Shown: in pieces, positions 17,988 through 27,362 of the stretch
How the letters are laid out: each line of letters starts with the position of its first letter
How positions within the stretch are numbered: position 1 is the first letter of the stretch
Source of the DNA: Myroides guanonis
Lineage (GTDB): Bacteria; Bacteroidota; Bacteroidia; Flavobacteriales; Flavobacteriaceae
Direction of reading: 5' to 3'
Length of the DNA stretch: 64,000 nucleotides
Assembly (NCBI RefSeq): GCF_900114085.1
Contig: NZ_FORU01000015.1
Location: forward strand, 37,882-101,881
Made by a program: the position numbers and the translations under genes
The notes under the pieces: generated by a model
What the model was told of the DNA's origin: nothing
Database searches by the model: none
Seen by the model: the letters and a program-made list of their open reading frames with translations, nothing else

Positions 17988-19088
17988 TTATTTTAAAGTA
18001 ACTAAGTCACGGTCTTTCCAGTGACGTTTTTCTACTATAGTACCTTTTTCTAGTACAACAATACTAGGGTTAGCTCTTTCTATGGTTTTGATAGTGGTTC
18101 CATCACAGCTATAGTAATCAAAAGGCAGATCGTATTTTTTAACAACAGCTTCATAGATGTCTGGTGTTGAGGCAGTAAGTCCGATTACTTTATAGCCTTT
18201 TTGAGTAGCTTTGTTTGAAAAATCTTTCATAACAGCTAATCCTTCAGCATCTGATCTGTTTAAGTCATATGTTGTTATTATGATTAGTTTAGGCTCTTCC
18301 ATCATTTCTTCTAAATAACTATCACCGTCTTTTTCAATTGTAAAGTCGTGAATAGCTGGTTGAAAACCTTCAGAAATCAAACGATCTTCTCTGCCTACAA
18401 ACGTTGCGTTAGCAGGTAAGTTCGCTAATTCTTTATCTGAAAAGCGTTTGTCTTGACCATCAACATTGTAAATAAAAGTAATCTCATATTCAGATTTTGG
18501 AGCACCTTCTGGTATTTCCATATCTTTAGTAATATTTGTTCCTAATTTATAGGCTCTAAAATCTTTAATAGGTAAGTGATTTAAAACCCAATATCCCATA
18601 AAGCTACATAGAGCCAATGTTACAAGTAATATTATTCCAGAAATACTATTATTGAAAAGAGGCTTGATAAATTTGCGGTTAAAAATCAGAATAGATATAA
18701 AAATTAAAAGAATAACATCTTTTGAAAAAGAACCCCATGGAGTTAATGGAATTGCATCTCCAAAACAACCACAATCTGTCACCTTATTAAAATAAGCGGA
18801 GTAGAAAGTTAGAAACGTAAAGAAAACGATCATTAAGAAGAGTAGGGTAAGCGTTAGTTTTCTCTTGAAACCTATTAGCAACGCAACACCTAATAGAACT
18901 TCTGCGATTACTACTATTAAAGCAATAGAAAGTGCATGAGGCTCAAAGATTGGCATATTTAATACTCCTTCTGAAAAGTATTCTTCAAGTTTAAAAGAGA
19001 ACCCTATTGGGTCGTTTAGTTTAACTAAACCAGAAATTATAAAAAGGACTCCAACGATGAGTCTTGACAAATTTGTAATAATTTTCAT
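17988..19088 (-). CDS. BT_3928-family membrane protein (DoxX/MauE-like plus thioredoxin-like domain)
   Basis: Seen: four hydrophobic helices in the first ~165 residues with GLVKLNDPIGF and TDCGCFGDAIPLTPWGSF, a pattern shared with MauE/DoxX proteins. The C-terminal ~180 residues look thioredoxin-like without a CxxC (KLIIITTYDLNRS, YKVIGLTAS, PSIVVLEKG). Known: BT_3928 is a Bacteroidota family of unknown exact role. It lies between DUF1599 and the permease with gaps of 7 and 5 bases, so they are co-expressed. Inference: membrane redox partner. Confidence 0.8.
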   Translation of the reverse strand: MKIITNLSRLIVGVLFIISGLVKLNDPIGFSFKLEEYFSEGVLNMPIFEPHALSIALIVVIAEVLLGVALLIGFKRKLTLTLLFLMIVFFTFLTFYSAYFNKVTDCGCFGDAIPLTPWGSFSKDVILLIFISILIFNRKFIKPLFNNSISGIILLVTLALCSFMGYWVLNHLPIKDFRAYKLGTNITKDMEIPEGAPKSEYEITFIYNVDGQDKRFSDKELANLPANATFVGREDRLISEGFQPAIHDFTIEKDGDSYLEEMMEEPKLIIITTYDLNRSDAEGLAVMKDFSNKATQKGYKVIGLTASTPDIYEAVVKKYDLPFDYYSCDGTTIKTIERANPSIVVLEKGTIVEKRHWKDRDLVTLK

Positions 19089-19095
19089 ATTGATA

Positions 19096-19644
19096 TTATT
19101 TGTTGTTTGGATAATCTAAAAGGATAAGTGAGAATACAGCATAATTTAGCATGTCTTGATAATTAGCGTCTATTCCTTCTGAAACCAAAGTTTTTCCCTG
19201 GTTATCTTCGATTTGTTTTACTCTCAATAATTTTTGAAGAATTAGGTCGGTAAGTGAGTTTACTCTCATATCTCGCCAAGCTTCACCATAATCATGGTTT
19301 TTATTTTCCATCAAAGATTTAGTGATTGCTACTTTCTCATCATAGAGTTGTAGTGCCTCTTCTAAATTAAGATCAGGTTGATTAACAACTCCCTTGTCTA
19401 ACTGAATAAGTGCCATAACACAATAGTTGATGATACCTATAAATTCAGAAGTTTCATCTTCATCCACTTTTCGAACTGAGTTCTCTTGTAATCCTCTAAT
19501 TCGTTGCGCTTTAATAAAGATTTGGTCTGTCAAAGAAGGCAATCTTAGAATGCGCCATGCTGGACCGTAGTCTTTCATTTTTTTTTCAAATAGCGCTCGA
19601 CAAACTGCAATTACTTGGTCGAATTCAGTGGAAGTCCTCTTCAT
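19096..19644 (-). CDS. DUF1599 family protein (tandem nucleotide-sugar-unlike domain pair)
   Basis: Seen: 182 residues made of two related halves, each with KMKDYGPAWRILR or NKNHDYGEAWRDM and a LTDQIFIKAQRI / LTDLILQKLLRV block; this internal duplication defines DUF1599. No signal peptide. It is the first gene of the minus-strand operon running to tpiA and is divergent from folP, with 104 bases between starts. The function is unknown; the repeated acidic/aromatic motifs suggest ligand binding. Confidence 0.82.
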   Translation of the reverse strand: MKRTSTEFDQVIAVCRALFEKKMKDYGPAWRILRLPSLTDQIFIKAQRIRGLQENSVRKVDEDETSEFIGIINYCVMALIQLDKGVVNQPDLNLEEALQLYDEKVAITKSLMENKNHDYGEAWRDMRVNSLTDLILQKLLRVKQIEDNQGKTLVSEGIDANYQDMLNYAVFSLILLDYPNNK

Positions 19645-19748
19645 TTCTTTTATATTTGTGGAAATAATTTCTTCAAAAATAACAATAAAGTCAAATTATT
19701 AAAACTATAGCCATTAATAATATGGAAATATAGGTTAAATAAAATAAT

Positions 19749-20579
19749 ATGAGTGAGTTTACAATCAATTGCAAAGGAAAATTAGTTGAGTTAGATACTC
19801 CTAAAGTTATGGGAATCCTAAATATAACACCTAATTCTTTCTATGATGGAGGTCGTTATAAGAGCGATTCAGACTTTCTTAAGCAAGCCGAAACCATGTT
19901 TGTAGATGGCGCGACTTTCTTAGATTTAGGCGCTTATTCCTCGAAACCCAATGCTGAATTTGTATCTGTTGAAGAAGAAGCACAACGCTTGTTACCTGTT
20001 TTAGAATTGTTGTTAAAAGAATTTCCTGATGCACTTATTTCTATAGATACATTTAGAGCAGATGTTGCTAAAAAAGCAATCAACAGTGGAGCTGCAATAA
20101 TAAATGATATATCAGGGGGAATGTTAGATTCTAATATGTTGCAAACCGTAGGGGAATTGGGAGTACCTTATATTATGATGCATATGAGAGGGACACCTAA
20201 TACCATGCAACAGTTCACTCAATACACAAATCTGATCAACGATATCTTATATTATTTCTCTGAACGTATTTCTTCTGCTAGAAGTTACAATATTAAAGAT
20301 ATTATCATTGACCCAGGTTTTGGTTTTTCTAAAACCTTAGACCAAAATTATGAGTTGATGCAAAAGATGGAATTGTTCTCAATTTTAGAATTGCCTTTAT
20401 TAGTGGGTATTTCGAGAAAATCAATGATATATAAATTACTAGGAACGACTCCTAAAGAAGCTTTAAATGGTACAACTGTCTTAAATACTATTTCTTTACA
20501 GAAAGGAGCTAAAATACTTCGAGTACACGATGTAAAAGAAGCCGTTGAAACCTTACAAATTTTAAATAAAATACTATGA
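19749..20579 (+). CDS. folP: Dihydropteroate synthase
   Basis: Seen: 276-residue TIM-barrel with GILNITPNSFYDGG, FLDLGAYSSKP, SIDTFRADVA, INDISGGMLD, MHMRGTP and DPGFGFSKT, the complete set of pterin and sulfonamide-site motifs. Known: joins dihydropterin pyrophosphate and p-aminobenzoate in folate synthesis. It is divergent from DUF1599. The following lipoprotein gene overlaps its stop by four bases (ATGA). Confidence 0.96.
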   Translation: MSEFTINCKGKLVELDTPKVMGILNITPNSFYDGGRYKSDSDFLKQAETMFVDGATFLDLGAYSSKPNAEFVSVEEEAQRLLPVLELLLKEFPDALISIDTFRADVAKKAINSGAAIINDISGGMLDSNMLQTVGELGVPYIMMHMRGTPNTMQQFTQYTNLINDILYYFSERISSARSYNIKDIIIDPGFGFSKTLDQNYELMQKMELFSILELPLLVGISRKSMIYKLLGTTPKEALNGTTVLNTISLQKGAKILRVHDVKEAVETLQILNKIL

Positions 20580-21184
20580 AAAAATTAGCATTGCTAGTAG
20601 GTAGTTTGGTGTTATTATCATCTTGCAATAAGAACTCTATGGAACTTTCAAGAGCCTCTTATACAGTAATAGATAATATAGAAGATCATTCTCCTATCTA
20701 TTTTGAGGTAAATAAAGAACATTCAGACTCTTTAATTGTGAATAAGAATAATGTGGTTTCTGGAACTAACTTTATACTTTCGGTTTCAAGAGATCTAAAT
20801 CTAGAGACAGTATTAAAAGAAAGTCAAAAAATTAAAGAAGATAAATACAAAGATAAAGTGCATCCCGATTCTAAAGGAATCTTTTTTAGTTATGCAGATA
20901 CCTTACATAAAAACTTAGCGTTTTTTCCGATCAAAAATATTGAGTTTGCCTTTTTAAGACCACAGAATATTGATAATCTATTGTATATGAATGCTTCTAA
21001 AGATTTGTTCTTTGAAACCAAACCTGTTGAAAGAGAAGGATTGAAAGAGTTGTTAAAGCAGAGAGCAGATGTACAATTAGGGTTTAGTAAATCATTAAAC
21101 TTCGAAAGTTATCTTCAATTGAGAGTTTTTCTAGAAGAGAATGATTTAGATGGTAAATTTGAAGCTGTTGATATGGTTTATTAA
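20576..21184 (+). CDS. Small lipoprotein overlapping folP, function unknown
   Basis: Seen: signal peptide ending LLSSC, then ~180 residues of mixed alpha/beta character (PIYFEVNKEHSDSLIV, GTNFILSVSRDLNLE) with no motif I recognise. Its ATG overlaps the folP stop, so it is translationally coupled. A strong terminator follows at 21204. No known folate function fits a secreted lipoprotein; the pairing is probably only for expression. Confidence 0.7.
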   Translation: MKKLALLVGSLVLLSSCNKNSMELSRASYTVIDNIEDHSPIYFEVNKEHSDSLIVNKNNVVSGTNFILSVSRDLNLETVLKESQKIKEDKYKDKVHPDSKGIFFSYADTLHKNLAFFPIKNIEFAFLRPQNIDNLLYMNASKDLFFETKPVEREGLKELLKQRADVQLGFSKSLNFESYLQLRVFLEENDLDGKFEAVDMVY

Positions 21185-21203
21185 ATGAAATTTAAATTTT
21201 ATT

Positions 21204-21237
21204 AAAAGCCCAAGCTAATTAGCTTGGGCTTTTTTTA
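21204..21237 (+). terminator. Rho-independent terminator after folP operon
   Basis: AAAAGCCCAAGCT-AATT-AGCTTGGGCTTTT followed by Ts: a 13-pair perfect stem. The rest of the 315-base gap to 21499 holds no gene I can see. Confidence 0.9.
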
Positions 21238-21462
21238 TGGTGTTATGTGAAATGTTGTAGCGCTCATCCTTCTCAATTTCTTGTGTTTACTTCGTTTGTA
21301 ATCAATACAGTAGTTTTTTATCGTTTTTATATAATAGGGATTTTAGAAAAACAATTCGATGTTTTCTTCATTGTAATTGACTTCTTGTTGATTTATTAAT
21401 ATTAGGTTTTTATGATAAAGATTTCGTAAAGCAGGTTTAACGGTCAGGTTTTTTAATACCGA

Positions 21463-21470
21463 TATGTTTG
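21463..21470 (+). promoter_or_regulatory. Possible -7 element of the PhoX-like gene
   Basis: TATGTTTG matches TAnnTTTG and lies 29 bases before the ATG at 21500. No TTG stands at the ideal distance, so the call is tentative. Confidence 0.4.
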
Positions 21471-21499
21471 CCATGTAAAAACTAAACAAAATATTAAAA

Positions 21500-23017
21500 A
21501 TGAAAATCAACAAGACTTTATCAATTTGGGCAATGAGTGTTGTCCTTGCGGGAATGAGCGTTAGCTGTAATAACGATGATCCGTCAACTTCTAAAGATGA
21601 TCCGACAAAAGAAGATCCTACAACACCTCCAGTTCAAAATAATCCAGTGACTTTAGCAAATCACTCAAAAACACCAGCCTTTGTCTTTGCGATGCCTGGG
21701 TTTGATAAATTGGAGATATTTTCATTGATTTCAAGTGAAGATAAGTTAAAAGATTCACCAGAATTCGTTTTTGGAGGACAGCCTGATGGTGCAGGATTTA
21801 TGAAAAATCCAAACGGAGAAGGATACCTAATGATTACAAATCACGAAATCATGCAATCGGTATCAAGAGTCTATTTAGACAAAACATTCAAACCGGTAAA
21901 AGGAGATTATATTGTTGATGGTATTGGTGGAATTACGAGACTTTGTTCAGCTACTCTAGCACAACCTCAAATTCACGGTTTCGGACCTGTATTTTTAACA
22001 GCAGGTGAATCTGGGGAAGAGAGTATGGTTCATGCTATAGATCCATTGGGTTCTACAGATTTAAAGTCATCTACTGACAGAGTACTACCAGCACTTGGAA
22101 AAGCAAGTATGGAGAATGCAGTGCCTTTACCAATGGACGTTTCAAACGGTAAAACATTAGTTTTAATAGGAGAGGACCAAGGTTATGGTTCAGGACATCA
22201 AAGTGCAGGACAGTTGTTGATGTATGTTGGAGAAAGAGGAGATTTACAAAACGGAAAGTTATATGCTTTAAAGAGAAAATCTGGAGGTTATACGGAAATG
22301 GATATGACCAAAGGAAATGAATATGATGTTGAATTTGTTGAGATTCCAGATGCGAAGAACTTAACAGGTGCTCAAATCAATCAAAAGAATATGGATTTAG
22401 GGGTAATTCGATTTTCACGTGTTGAAGATGTTGATTACCGCAAAGGAGCTGCTAAAGGAAACGAAATTTATTTTACAGCTACAGGTCAGGCAAGTGGTGG
22501 AAATCCTGTTGCAGGTTACACTATGTGGGGACGCGTGTATAAGTTAGTGCTTGATAAGAATGGAATGTTAACTGGTAAATTGTCTGTTGCCGCTGAAGGG
22601 GATAGTAATCCTGGACACAATTTAATTAACCCAGATAATCTTTGCGTTACAGAGAACTACGTTTATATTCAAGAAGATGGAGATTCTTACTATGCTGATG
22701 CGAAACACGATTCGTATATCTGGCAATACAAAATGGCTGACGGTAGTTATAAACCATGGTTGAATATGAAACACAACAGAGAAGATAGTCAATGGCAAGC
22801 AAATTACAATCAATCTGGTAATTTACAGAAATTTGGTTCATGGGAATTTGGTGCTATGGAGGATATCTCTGATTTGGTAGGAATTCCGAATACATTCTCT
22901 GTTAATATTCACTCTCACACTTGGCAAAGTGATGCATTCAAAGATGCTGATAAAGCAGGTGTGAATACGAATAAAGAAGGAGGGCAGGTTGTCATCATTC
23001 GAAATGTAGAGAAATAA
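21500..23017 (+). CDS. PhoX/DUF839-family secreted esterase-like lipoprotein
   Basis: Seen: signal ending MSVSC then NNDDPS, and a 505-residue body with GAGFMKNPNGEGYLMITNHE (fragment), RVEDVDYRKG, GNEIYFTATGQ, LINPDNLCVTENYVYIQEDG and SWEFGAMED. The glutamate-rich metal-ligand motifs (ITNHE, EDVD, QEDGD) agree with the PhoX fold. Known: PhoX enzymes are Ca/Fe-dependent alkaline phosphatases; many DUF839 members are uncharacterised. It is followed after a terminator by a di-haem peroxidase. Inference: surface or periplasmic phosphoesterase. Confidence 0.72.
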   Translation: MKINKTLSIWAMSVVLAGMSVSCNNDDPSTSKDDPTKEDPTTPPVQNNPVTLANHSKTPAFVFAMPGFDKLEIFSLISSEDKLKDSPEFVFGGQPDGAGFMKNPNGEGYLMITNHEIMQSVSRVYLDKTFKPVKGDYIVDGIGGITRLCSATLAQPQIHGFGPVFLTAGESGEESMVHAIDPLGSTDLKSSTDRVLPALGKASMENAVPLPMDVSNGKTLVLIGEDQGYGSGHQSAGQLLMYVGERGDLQNGKLYALKRKSGGYTEMDMTKGNEYDVEFVEIPDAKNLTGAQINQKNMDLGVIRFSRVEDVDYRKGAAKGNEIYFTATGQASGGNPVAGYTMWGRVYKLVLDKNGMLTGKLSVAAEGDSNPGHNLINPDNLCVTENYVYIQEDGDSYYADAKHDSYIWQYKMADGSYKPWLNMKHNREDSQWQANYNQSGNLQKFGSWEFGAMEDISDLVGIPNTFSVNIHSHTWQSDAFKDADKAGVNTNKEGGQVVIIRNVEK

Positions 23018-23033
23018 TATACTAATTTTTAAT

Positions 23034-23077
23034 AACCTCAAAAACTGATAGTAGAAACCAGTTTTTGAGGTTTTTTT
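23034..23077 (+). terminator. Rho-independent terminator
   Basis: AACCTCAAAAACTG pairs with CAGTTTTTGAGGTT and is followed by a T-run, between the PhoX-like and peroxidase genes. The peroxidase therefore probably has its own start or relies on read-through. Confidence 0.88.
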
Positions 23078-23083
23078 ATACCT

Positions 23084-24877
23084 ATGCTAAACATCAAGAA
23101 TTTTTCGCTTTTAATAGTTTTAACCTCTTTTATAATAGGGTGTAATAAGACAACAAGTGATTATAAAGACATTTCTAATTCGAACTATCTAATAGTACAA
23201 GTAGATTCTTTAAGCAAACCAATAGACGAACTAATCATTGCAATTGAGCAAAAATCTGATAGCACTTCCATTAGAAACTATTTTATTGAAAGTAGAGAAG
23301 CTTATAAAAAAATAGAATGGGCTGTTTCTTATTTTCTACCCCATACGGCTAGTGCTATAAATGGCCCAGCTCTGGATAAACTAGATTTAGACGAAAATAA
23401 ATTCATTCCAGCAGAAGGTTTTCAAAAAGTAGAGGAGTTACTTTTTCCAGAAATTGATAAAGAAGGGTTCTCAGAATTACTGATTCATGCTCGCAAATTG
23501 AAAAATGCAGTCAATGGAATTAGAAAGAATTTTGAAGTAATAACTATTTCAGATGCAATGGCTTTAGAAGCATTAAAATTGGAGGTTTTTCAGATAACGA
23601 CCTTGGGAATAACTGGCTTTGATACACCGGCAAGTAGACTTCAGTTTGTGGAAGCAACAGCTAGTTTACAAGGGATTAAAGATTTTATAAATACTAAAGA
23701 AGAATGGAAATCCACCAAAGCATTTGTTGCTATCAATACGTTACTTGAAAAGTCAATTCACATTTTGCAATCGAGTCCATCAAAGAATGATTTTAATTAT
23801 TTAGGATTTATAATAGAGAATTTAGTTCCTTTAAGCCGACAAGTTGTAGCATTGCAAAAAGAACTAAAAATCCCATTTCTAGAATATAATCAAGCAATCA
23901 AAGGAGAGATAGGTTCTTTGTTTGAAGAGAATGCCATTAATATCAATTCTTTTTTACCGGACAGTAGTTATTATGCAACACCTGCAAAAATAGCATTGGG
24001 GAAGGAATTGTTTTTTGATAAGAAACTCTCTAAAAATGGAGACCGCAATTGCGCTTCTTGTCATCATCCAGAAAAAGCTTTTACAGATGGATTAAAAACA
24101 TCTTTAGACTTAGCTGGTAAGCCTCTTCAAAGAAATGCTCTTTCTCTAAACTATGCTGCATATTATCACGGACAGTTTTGGGATATGCGAAGTGTGACTT
24201 TAGAAAGTCAATCATCGGATGTTATCACTAACGTTGATGAAATGCATGGAAATATGGAGGATATAGTTGAACATTTGAATAAAGATGAGGTTTATAGTGC
24301 TAGTTTTAAAAAAGTTTTTAATACTACTAAACCTATCGAGGTAAAACAATTAGAGAATGCGCTTGCTTCTTATGTTCGTTCATTGGCAGTTTTCAAATCT
24401 CGTTTCGACTTGTATATGAGAGGTGATTATACTCAATTATCAGATCAAGAAAAGCGTGGGTTTAATTTGTTTGTAGGAAAAGGGCAATGTGCAACTTGTC
24501 ATTTCATACCTGTATTTAATGGTACAGTTTCCCCTTATTTTAGGAGTTCTGAGCAAGAGATATTGGGTGTGCCAAAAGATATAGCAGGAACGGAATTAGA
24601 TTCAGATTTAGGTCGTTATGTGTTTAATACAGATCTCGAACAACTAAAACATTCTTTCAAAACACCTACTTTAAGAAATATAAATGAAAGTGGTCCATAT
24701 ATGCACAATGGTGTTTACAATACTTTAGAGGAAGTTATGGATTTCTATAATAAAGGTGGGGGTATTGGTTTAGGATTGGAAGTAGAGAATCAAACACTAC
24801 CTGATGCACCATTGGATTTGACTGATGAAGAAATGAATGCGATTATCGCTTTTATGAAAGCGTTGAGTGATTCATAG
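23084..24877 (+). CDS. Di-haem cytochrome c peroxidase (MauG/CcpA family) with N-terminal extension
   Basis: Seen: lipoprotein signal (FIIGC), an all-helical N-terminal region of ~270 residues that resembles imelysin-type domains, then the peroxidase part with two haem-c sites, CASCHH (near residue 324) and CATCH (near residue 469), plus GPYMHNG giving a possible distal ligand and TPTLRN. At 597 residues it is longer than classical CCPs (~330) because of the helical extension. Known: reduces H2O2 or oxidises partners in the periplasm. Inference: linked to iron or peroxide handling. It ends at a strong terminator. Confidence 0.88.
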   Translation: MLNIKNFSLLIVLTSFIIGCNKTTSDYKDISNSNYLIVQVDSLSKPIDELIIAIEQKSDSTSIRNYFIESREAYKKIEWAVSYFLPHTASAINGPALDKLDLDENKFIPAEGFQKVEELLFPEIDKEGFSELLIHARKLKNAVNGIRKNFEVITISDAMALEALKLEVFQITTLGITGFDTPASRLQFVEATASLQGIKDFINTKEEWKSTKAFVAINTLLEKSIHILQSSPSKNDFNYLGFIIENLVPLSRQVVALQKELKIPFLEYNQAIKGEIGSLFEENAININSFLPDSSYYATPAKIALGKELFFDKKLSKNGDRNCASCHHPEKAFTDGLKTSLDLAGKPLQRNALSLNYAAYYHGQFWDMRSVTLESQSSDVITNVDEMHGNMEDIVEHLNKDEVYSASFKKVFNTTKPIEVKQLENALASYVRSLAVFKSRFDLYMRGDYTQLSDQEKRGFNLFVGKGQCATCHFIPVFNGTVSPYFRSSEQEILGVPKDIAGTELDSDLGRYVFNTDLEQLKHSFKTPTLRNINESGPYMHNGVYNTLEEVMDFYNKGGGIGLGLEVENQTLPDAPLDLTDEEMNAIIAFMKALSDS

Positions 24878-24900
24878 AGAAAATAATAAATAGTTAATTA

Positions 24901-24935
24901 AAAAGCCTTGTGTAGAGATATACAAGGCTTTTTTA
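24901..24935. terminator. Bidirectional terminator
   Basis: AAAAGCCTTG and CAAGGCTTTT enclose a 12-base loop, between the peroxidase gene and the convergent DsrE-like gene. Confidence 0.85.
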
Positions 24936-24952
24936 ATTGGGATGAAATCTTA

Positions 24953-25393
24953 TTAAAGTTCAATGGTTTTGAAACCATCATCTTGTAAGCCCCATAAATA
25001 TTGAAATCCATTAGGAGTAAAATAAATACTTGGGTGAAAATCTTGGTGATGTAAGTTGTGTTTTTTCATTGCTGATTCACAAACTACTATTTTAATGTCA
25101 TAGGAAGTCGCTTTTTCAATCAAAGGTATAAGTTCTTGGTTTGTAAGTAGTTCTTTAACCACTGGTCCAATTAAAACAATCTCATATTTAATTTGACTAC
25201 TTTGTTCTTTAAAACTAATGCCACTATTAATTGCTCCCATAAGATAGCTGGCTTTATCAACTAAGAGAGCATATTTACCTTCTTTTTGAATAGGATATTC
25301 CAATGTTCTTTCCTCGATGGATTGAGCATTCATAGAAGTAATTGGAAGGAGATTTAAAGTGAGTAAAAAAGCAATATGTTTAATTTTAATCAT
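24953..25393 (-). CDS. DsrE-like secreted protein
   Basis: Seen: signal peptide (cut near MNAQ), then a 125-residue alpha/beta domain with YEIVLIGPVVKELL and YDIKIVVCESAMKKHNL, the strand-helix-cysteine pattern of DsrE/DsrF-like proteins. Cysteine in VVCESA matches the usual sulfur-accepting position. It starts two bases after the thioredoxin stop, so they form an operon. Inference: periplasmic sulfur or disulfide relay fed by thioredoxin-like chemistry. Confidence 0.7.
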   Translation of the reverse strand: MIKIKHIAFLLTLNLLPITSMNAQSIEERTLEYPIQKEGKYALLVDKASYLMGAINSGISFKEQSSQIKYEIVLIGPVVKELLTNQELIPLIEKATSYDIKIVVCESAMKKHNLHHQDFHPSIYFTPNGFQYLWGLQDDGFKTIEL

Positions 25394-25395
25394 GA

Positions 25396-25689
25396 TTATA
25401 AATGTTGTTTAATAATTTGTTCTAGTTCATTGGAAGGAAATACGCCAGATTGTTTCCATTTCTGCTCTCCATTTTTAAAAAGCATAAGTGTTGGTACACT
25501 GCGGATATTATAAGCAGCAGCAACAGCTGGGTTTTTGTCCACATCTATTTTTATAATAGAGGCTTGATCTCCTATTTTTTGTTTTAATTCATCTAATATA
25601 GGAGCTTGTGTTTTACATGGACCACACCAAGTAGCAAAAAAATCTACGAGAATAGGCTTGTCTTGATTTATGATTTCTTGAAATGTCAT
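25396..25689 (-). CDS. trxA: Thioredoxin
   Basis: Seen: 97 residues with the classical active site WCGPC (21-25) and the cis-proline loop RSVPTLMLF; no signal peptide. Known: general cytoplasmic disulfide reductase. It is the first gene of a two-gene operon with the DsrE-like protein. Genomes often hold several trx genes, so the gene symbol denotes family only. Confidence 0.9.
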   Translation of the reverse strand: MTFQEIINQDKPILVDFFATWCGPCKTQAPILDELKQKIGDQASIIKIDVDKNPAVAAAYNIRSVPTLMLFKNGEQKWKQSGVFPSNELEQIIKQHL

Positions 25690-25804
25690 AGTAGTTGTTA
25701 TTTTAAACTTAGAAGATTAGAGTAAGATAATAAATCAAAAAGATATTAATAGCTTTCTTTAATAAAAACTCTAATAATTTGCTTTTTTTAAAGATGTATA
25801 TATG

Positions 25805-26296
25805 TTATTTGATTTTTTTAAACTCAAAATAAATATCCATTTCTTCGTTAGAAACGTTTGCTTTTAGCTTTTCGTCTTCAAACCAATATTTAATCTGATT
25901 AGGAAAATCTAATGAGTCGTTAATACAAATAAATTCGTTATTTCGTATTTCTGTTATTTTGAATTCTATAGGGGTTCTTTCCTCATGAGTTTGAACAAAA
26001 AAACTCCATTTATCATTTGCCTTTCTTAATTGCATTTTCTCAAGACTTATAGTGTCACCTTTTTGAATTGTAAATCCAATTCCTGAAAATTCGGTCGGAC
26101 TTATTTTAGTCCAACTTTCAAAAGTTTCTTTTCCGTCTTTATCATTTAAACGTTTCCAATCTCCATTCAACCAATCAAAGTTGTCTACTATTTCTGTTTT
26201 TGTTTCAATAGCTGAATTTTCACTCTGATTGTTTTTCGTATCCTGTTTACAAGATATAGCTAAGGTTGAGACTAATAAAATGTATATTATTTTCAT
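25805..26296 (-). CDS. DUF6265-like lipoprotein
   Basis: Seen: signal peptide with lipobox LAISC, then DWLNGDWKRLNDKDGKETFE, a typical start of the DUF6265 lipocalin-like domain, and strands such as WSFFVQTHEE and IKYWFEDEKL. 163 residues. It is the last ordinary gene before the repeat-rich island. Function unknown. Confidence 0.7.
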   Translation of the reverse strand: MKIIYILLVSTLAISCKQDTKNNQSENSAIETKTEIVDNFDWLNGDWKRLNDKDGKETFESWTKISPTEFSGIGFTIQKGDTISLEKMQLRKANDKWSFFVQTHEERTPIEFKITEIRNNEFICINDSLDFPNQIKYWFEDEKLKANVSNEEMDIYFEFKKIK

Positions 26297-26392
26297 ATTA
26301 TTTTGTTTTTATAATAGTTAGTGAATTTATTTACTAGATAAAGTTAGACAAATAATTTAGGTGAATCGTTTTTATTGATATCTGATAATTTG

Positions 26393-26968
26393 CAAAGGAG
26401 CAAAGGAGCAAAGAAGCAAAGGAGTAAAGGAGTAAAGGAGTAGGGTCGAGCGTAAAGTTTTAGTCTAGTAGACTAAAATAGCGACGGAGCCAGCAGGCGT
26501 GCTGGAGTAAGGATCATAGAAGCAAAGGAGTAGGGTCGAGCGTAAAGTTTTAGTCTAGTAGACTAAAATAGCGCCGGAGCCAGCAAGCGTGCTGGAGTAA
26601 GGATCATAGAGGCTAAGGAGTAGGGTCGAGCGTAAAGTTTTAGTCTAGTAGACTAAAATAGCGCCGGAGCCAGTAGGCGTGCTGGAGTAAGAAGCATAGA
26701 GGCAAAGGAGCAAAGAGGCAAAGGAGCAAAGAGGCAAAGGAGCAAAGAGGCAAAGGAGTAGGGTCGAGCGTAAAGTTTTAGTCTAGTAGACTAAAATAGC
26801 GACGGAGCCAGCAGGCGTGCTGGAGTGAGGAGTATAGAGGCAAAGGAGTAGGGTCGAGCGTAAAGTTTTAGTCTAGTAGACTAAAATAGCGCCGGAGCCA
26901 GCAGGCGTGCTGGAGTGAGGAGTATAGAGGCAAAGGAGCATAGAGGCAAAGGAGCATAGAGGCAGGGC
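26393..26968. repeat. Tandem array: five copies of palindromic element subfamily A plus purine-rich spacer repeats
   Basis: A unit of about 78 bases starts at 26441, 26531, 26621, 26759 and 26849. Copies are 90 bases apart except the third and fourth (138), where three extra 16-base units (GCAAAGGAGCAAAGAG) are inserted. Each unit has TTTTAGTCTA-G-TAGACTAAAA, a perfect 21-base palindrome, followed by CCAGCA-GGCG-TGCTGG (some copies with a changed base in the stem or loop). The flanks are tandem GGAGCAAAGAG-type repeats. No reading frame or CRISPR-style unique spacers occur. The elements share layout with subfamilies B and C further on. Confidence 0.9.
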
Positions 26969-26981
26969 TGATTGTTAAATT

Positions 26982-27107
26982 TTAGTCTGGAAATACTTTT
27001 GCATTGATAATAGTTTCAATTTCGGAAATTAAGATTTCATTAAGTGAAGGGCATTTGCTAATATGATCTAGAAAAAAATAGGCATAAGAACGATACGCTT
27101 TATGATA
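26982..27107 (-). pseudogene. Short coding-like tail of an unidentified gene
   Basis: On the minus strand a frame without start codon reads YRSYAYFFLDHISKCPSLN and on to INAKVFPD before a stop at 26984-26982. Composition looks protein-like but it is only about 40 codons long and bounded by a stop at its left end. It may be the 3' end of a lost gene cut by the repeat array. I do not recognise it. Confidence 0.25.
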
Positions 27108-27257
27108 TTATTTGCATACTGTTGTGTAGTTTGTAAGTATGTAAAGTTTTTGAAATCATTGCGTTATACATATTTACATAGTGTTCTTTTAGAGTAAATC
27201 ATTTCGCTATTCATGTAGTTATATTTATTTAAAACATAATTTTAAATATTTAATTAT

Positions 27258-27362
27258 ATTAGCAGGCAATTTAACGAAATGCGGATATAGGTGTTGTTTT
27301 ACAAAACTTCAATCTACTGTGTTGCGTAAAGAAAAAAACAATGTCACCTGTGGTTTTAGCCA
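27258..27362. repeat. Diverged attC-like/leader element upstream of the GExH gene
   Basis: The block AATTTAACGAAATGCGGATA and the following TTTTACAAAAC...TGCGTAAA are recognisably the same sequence as the core of the attC-like sites at 42849-42979 and 47214-47337. The outer boxes are degraded. It precedes the gene at 27476, a distant relative of the cassette gene at 47376, which supports shared origin. Confidence 0.5.

Noticed and set aside
19640..19660. TATATTTG at 19651-19658 as a folP promoter
   Set aside because: It overlaps the start region of the divergent DUF1599 gene, is about 90 bases from folP and has no TTG at the right distance.
26393..26968. Tandem array as a CRISPR
   Set aside because: Spacers are themselves repeated purine-rich units, the repeat contains two palindromes, and no cas genes are near.
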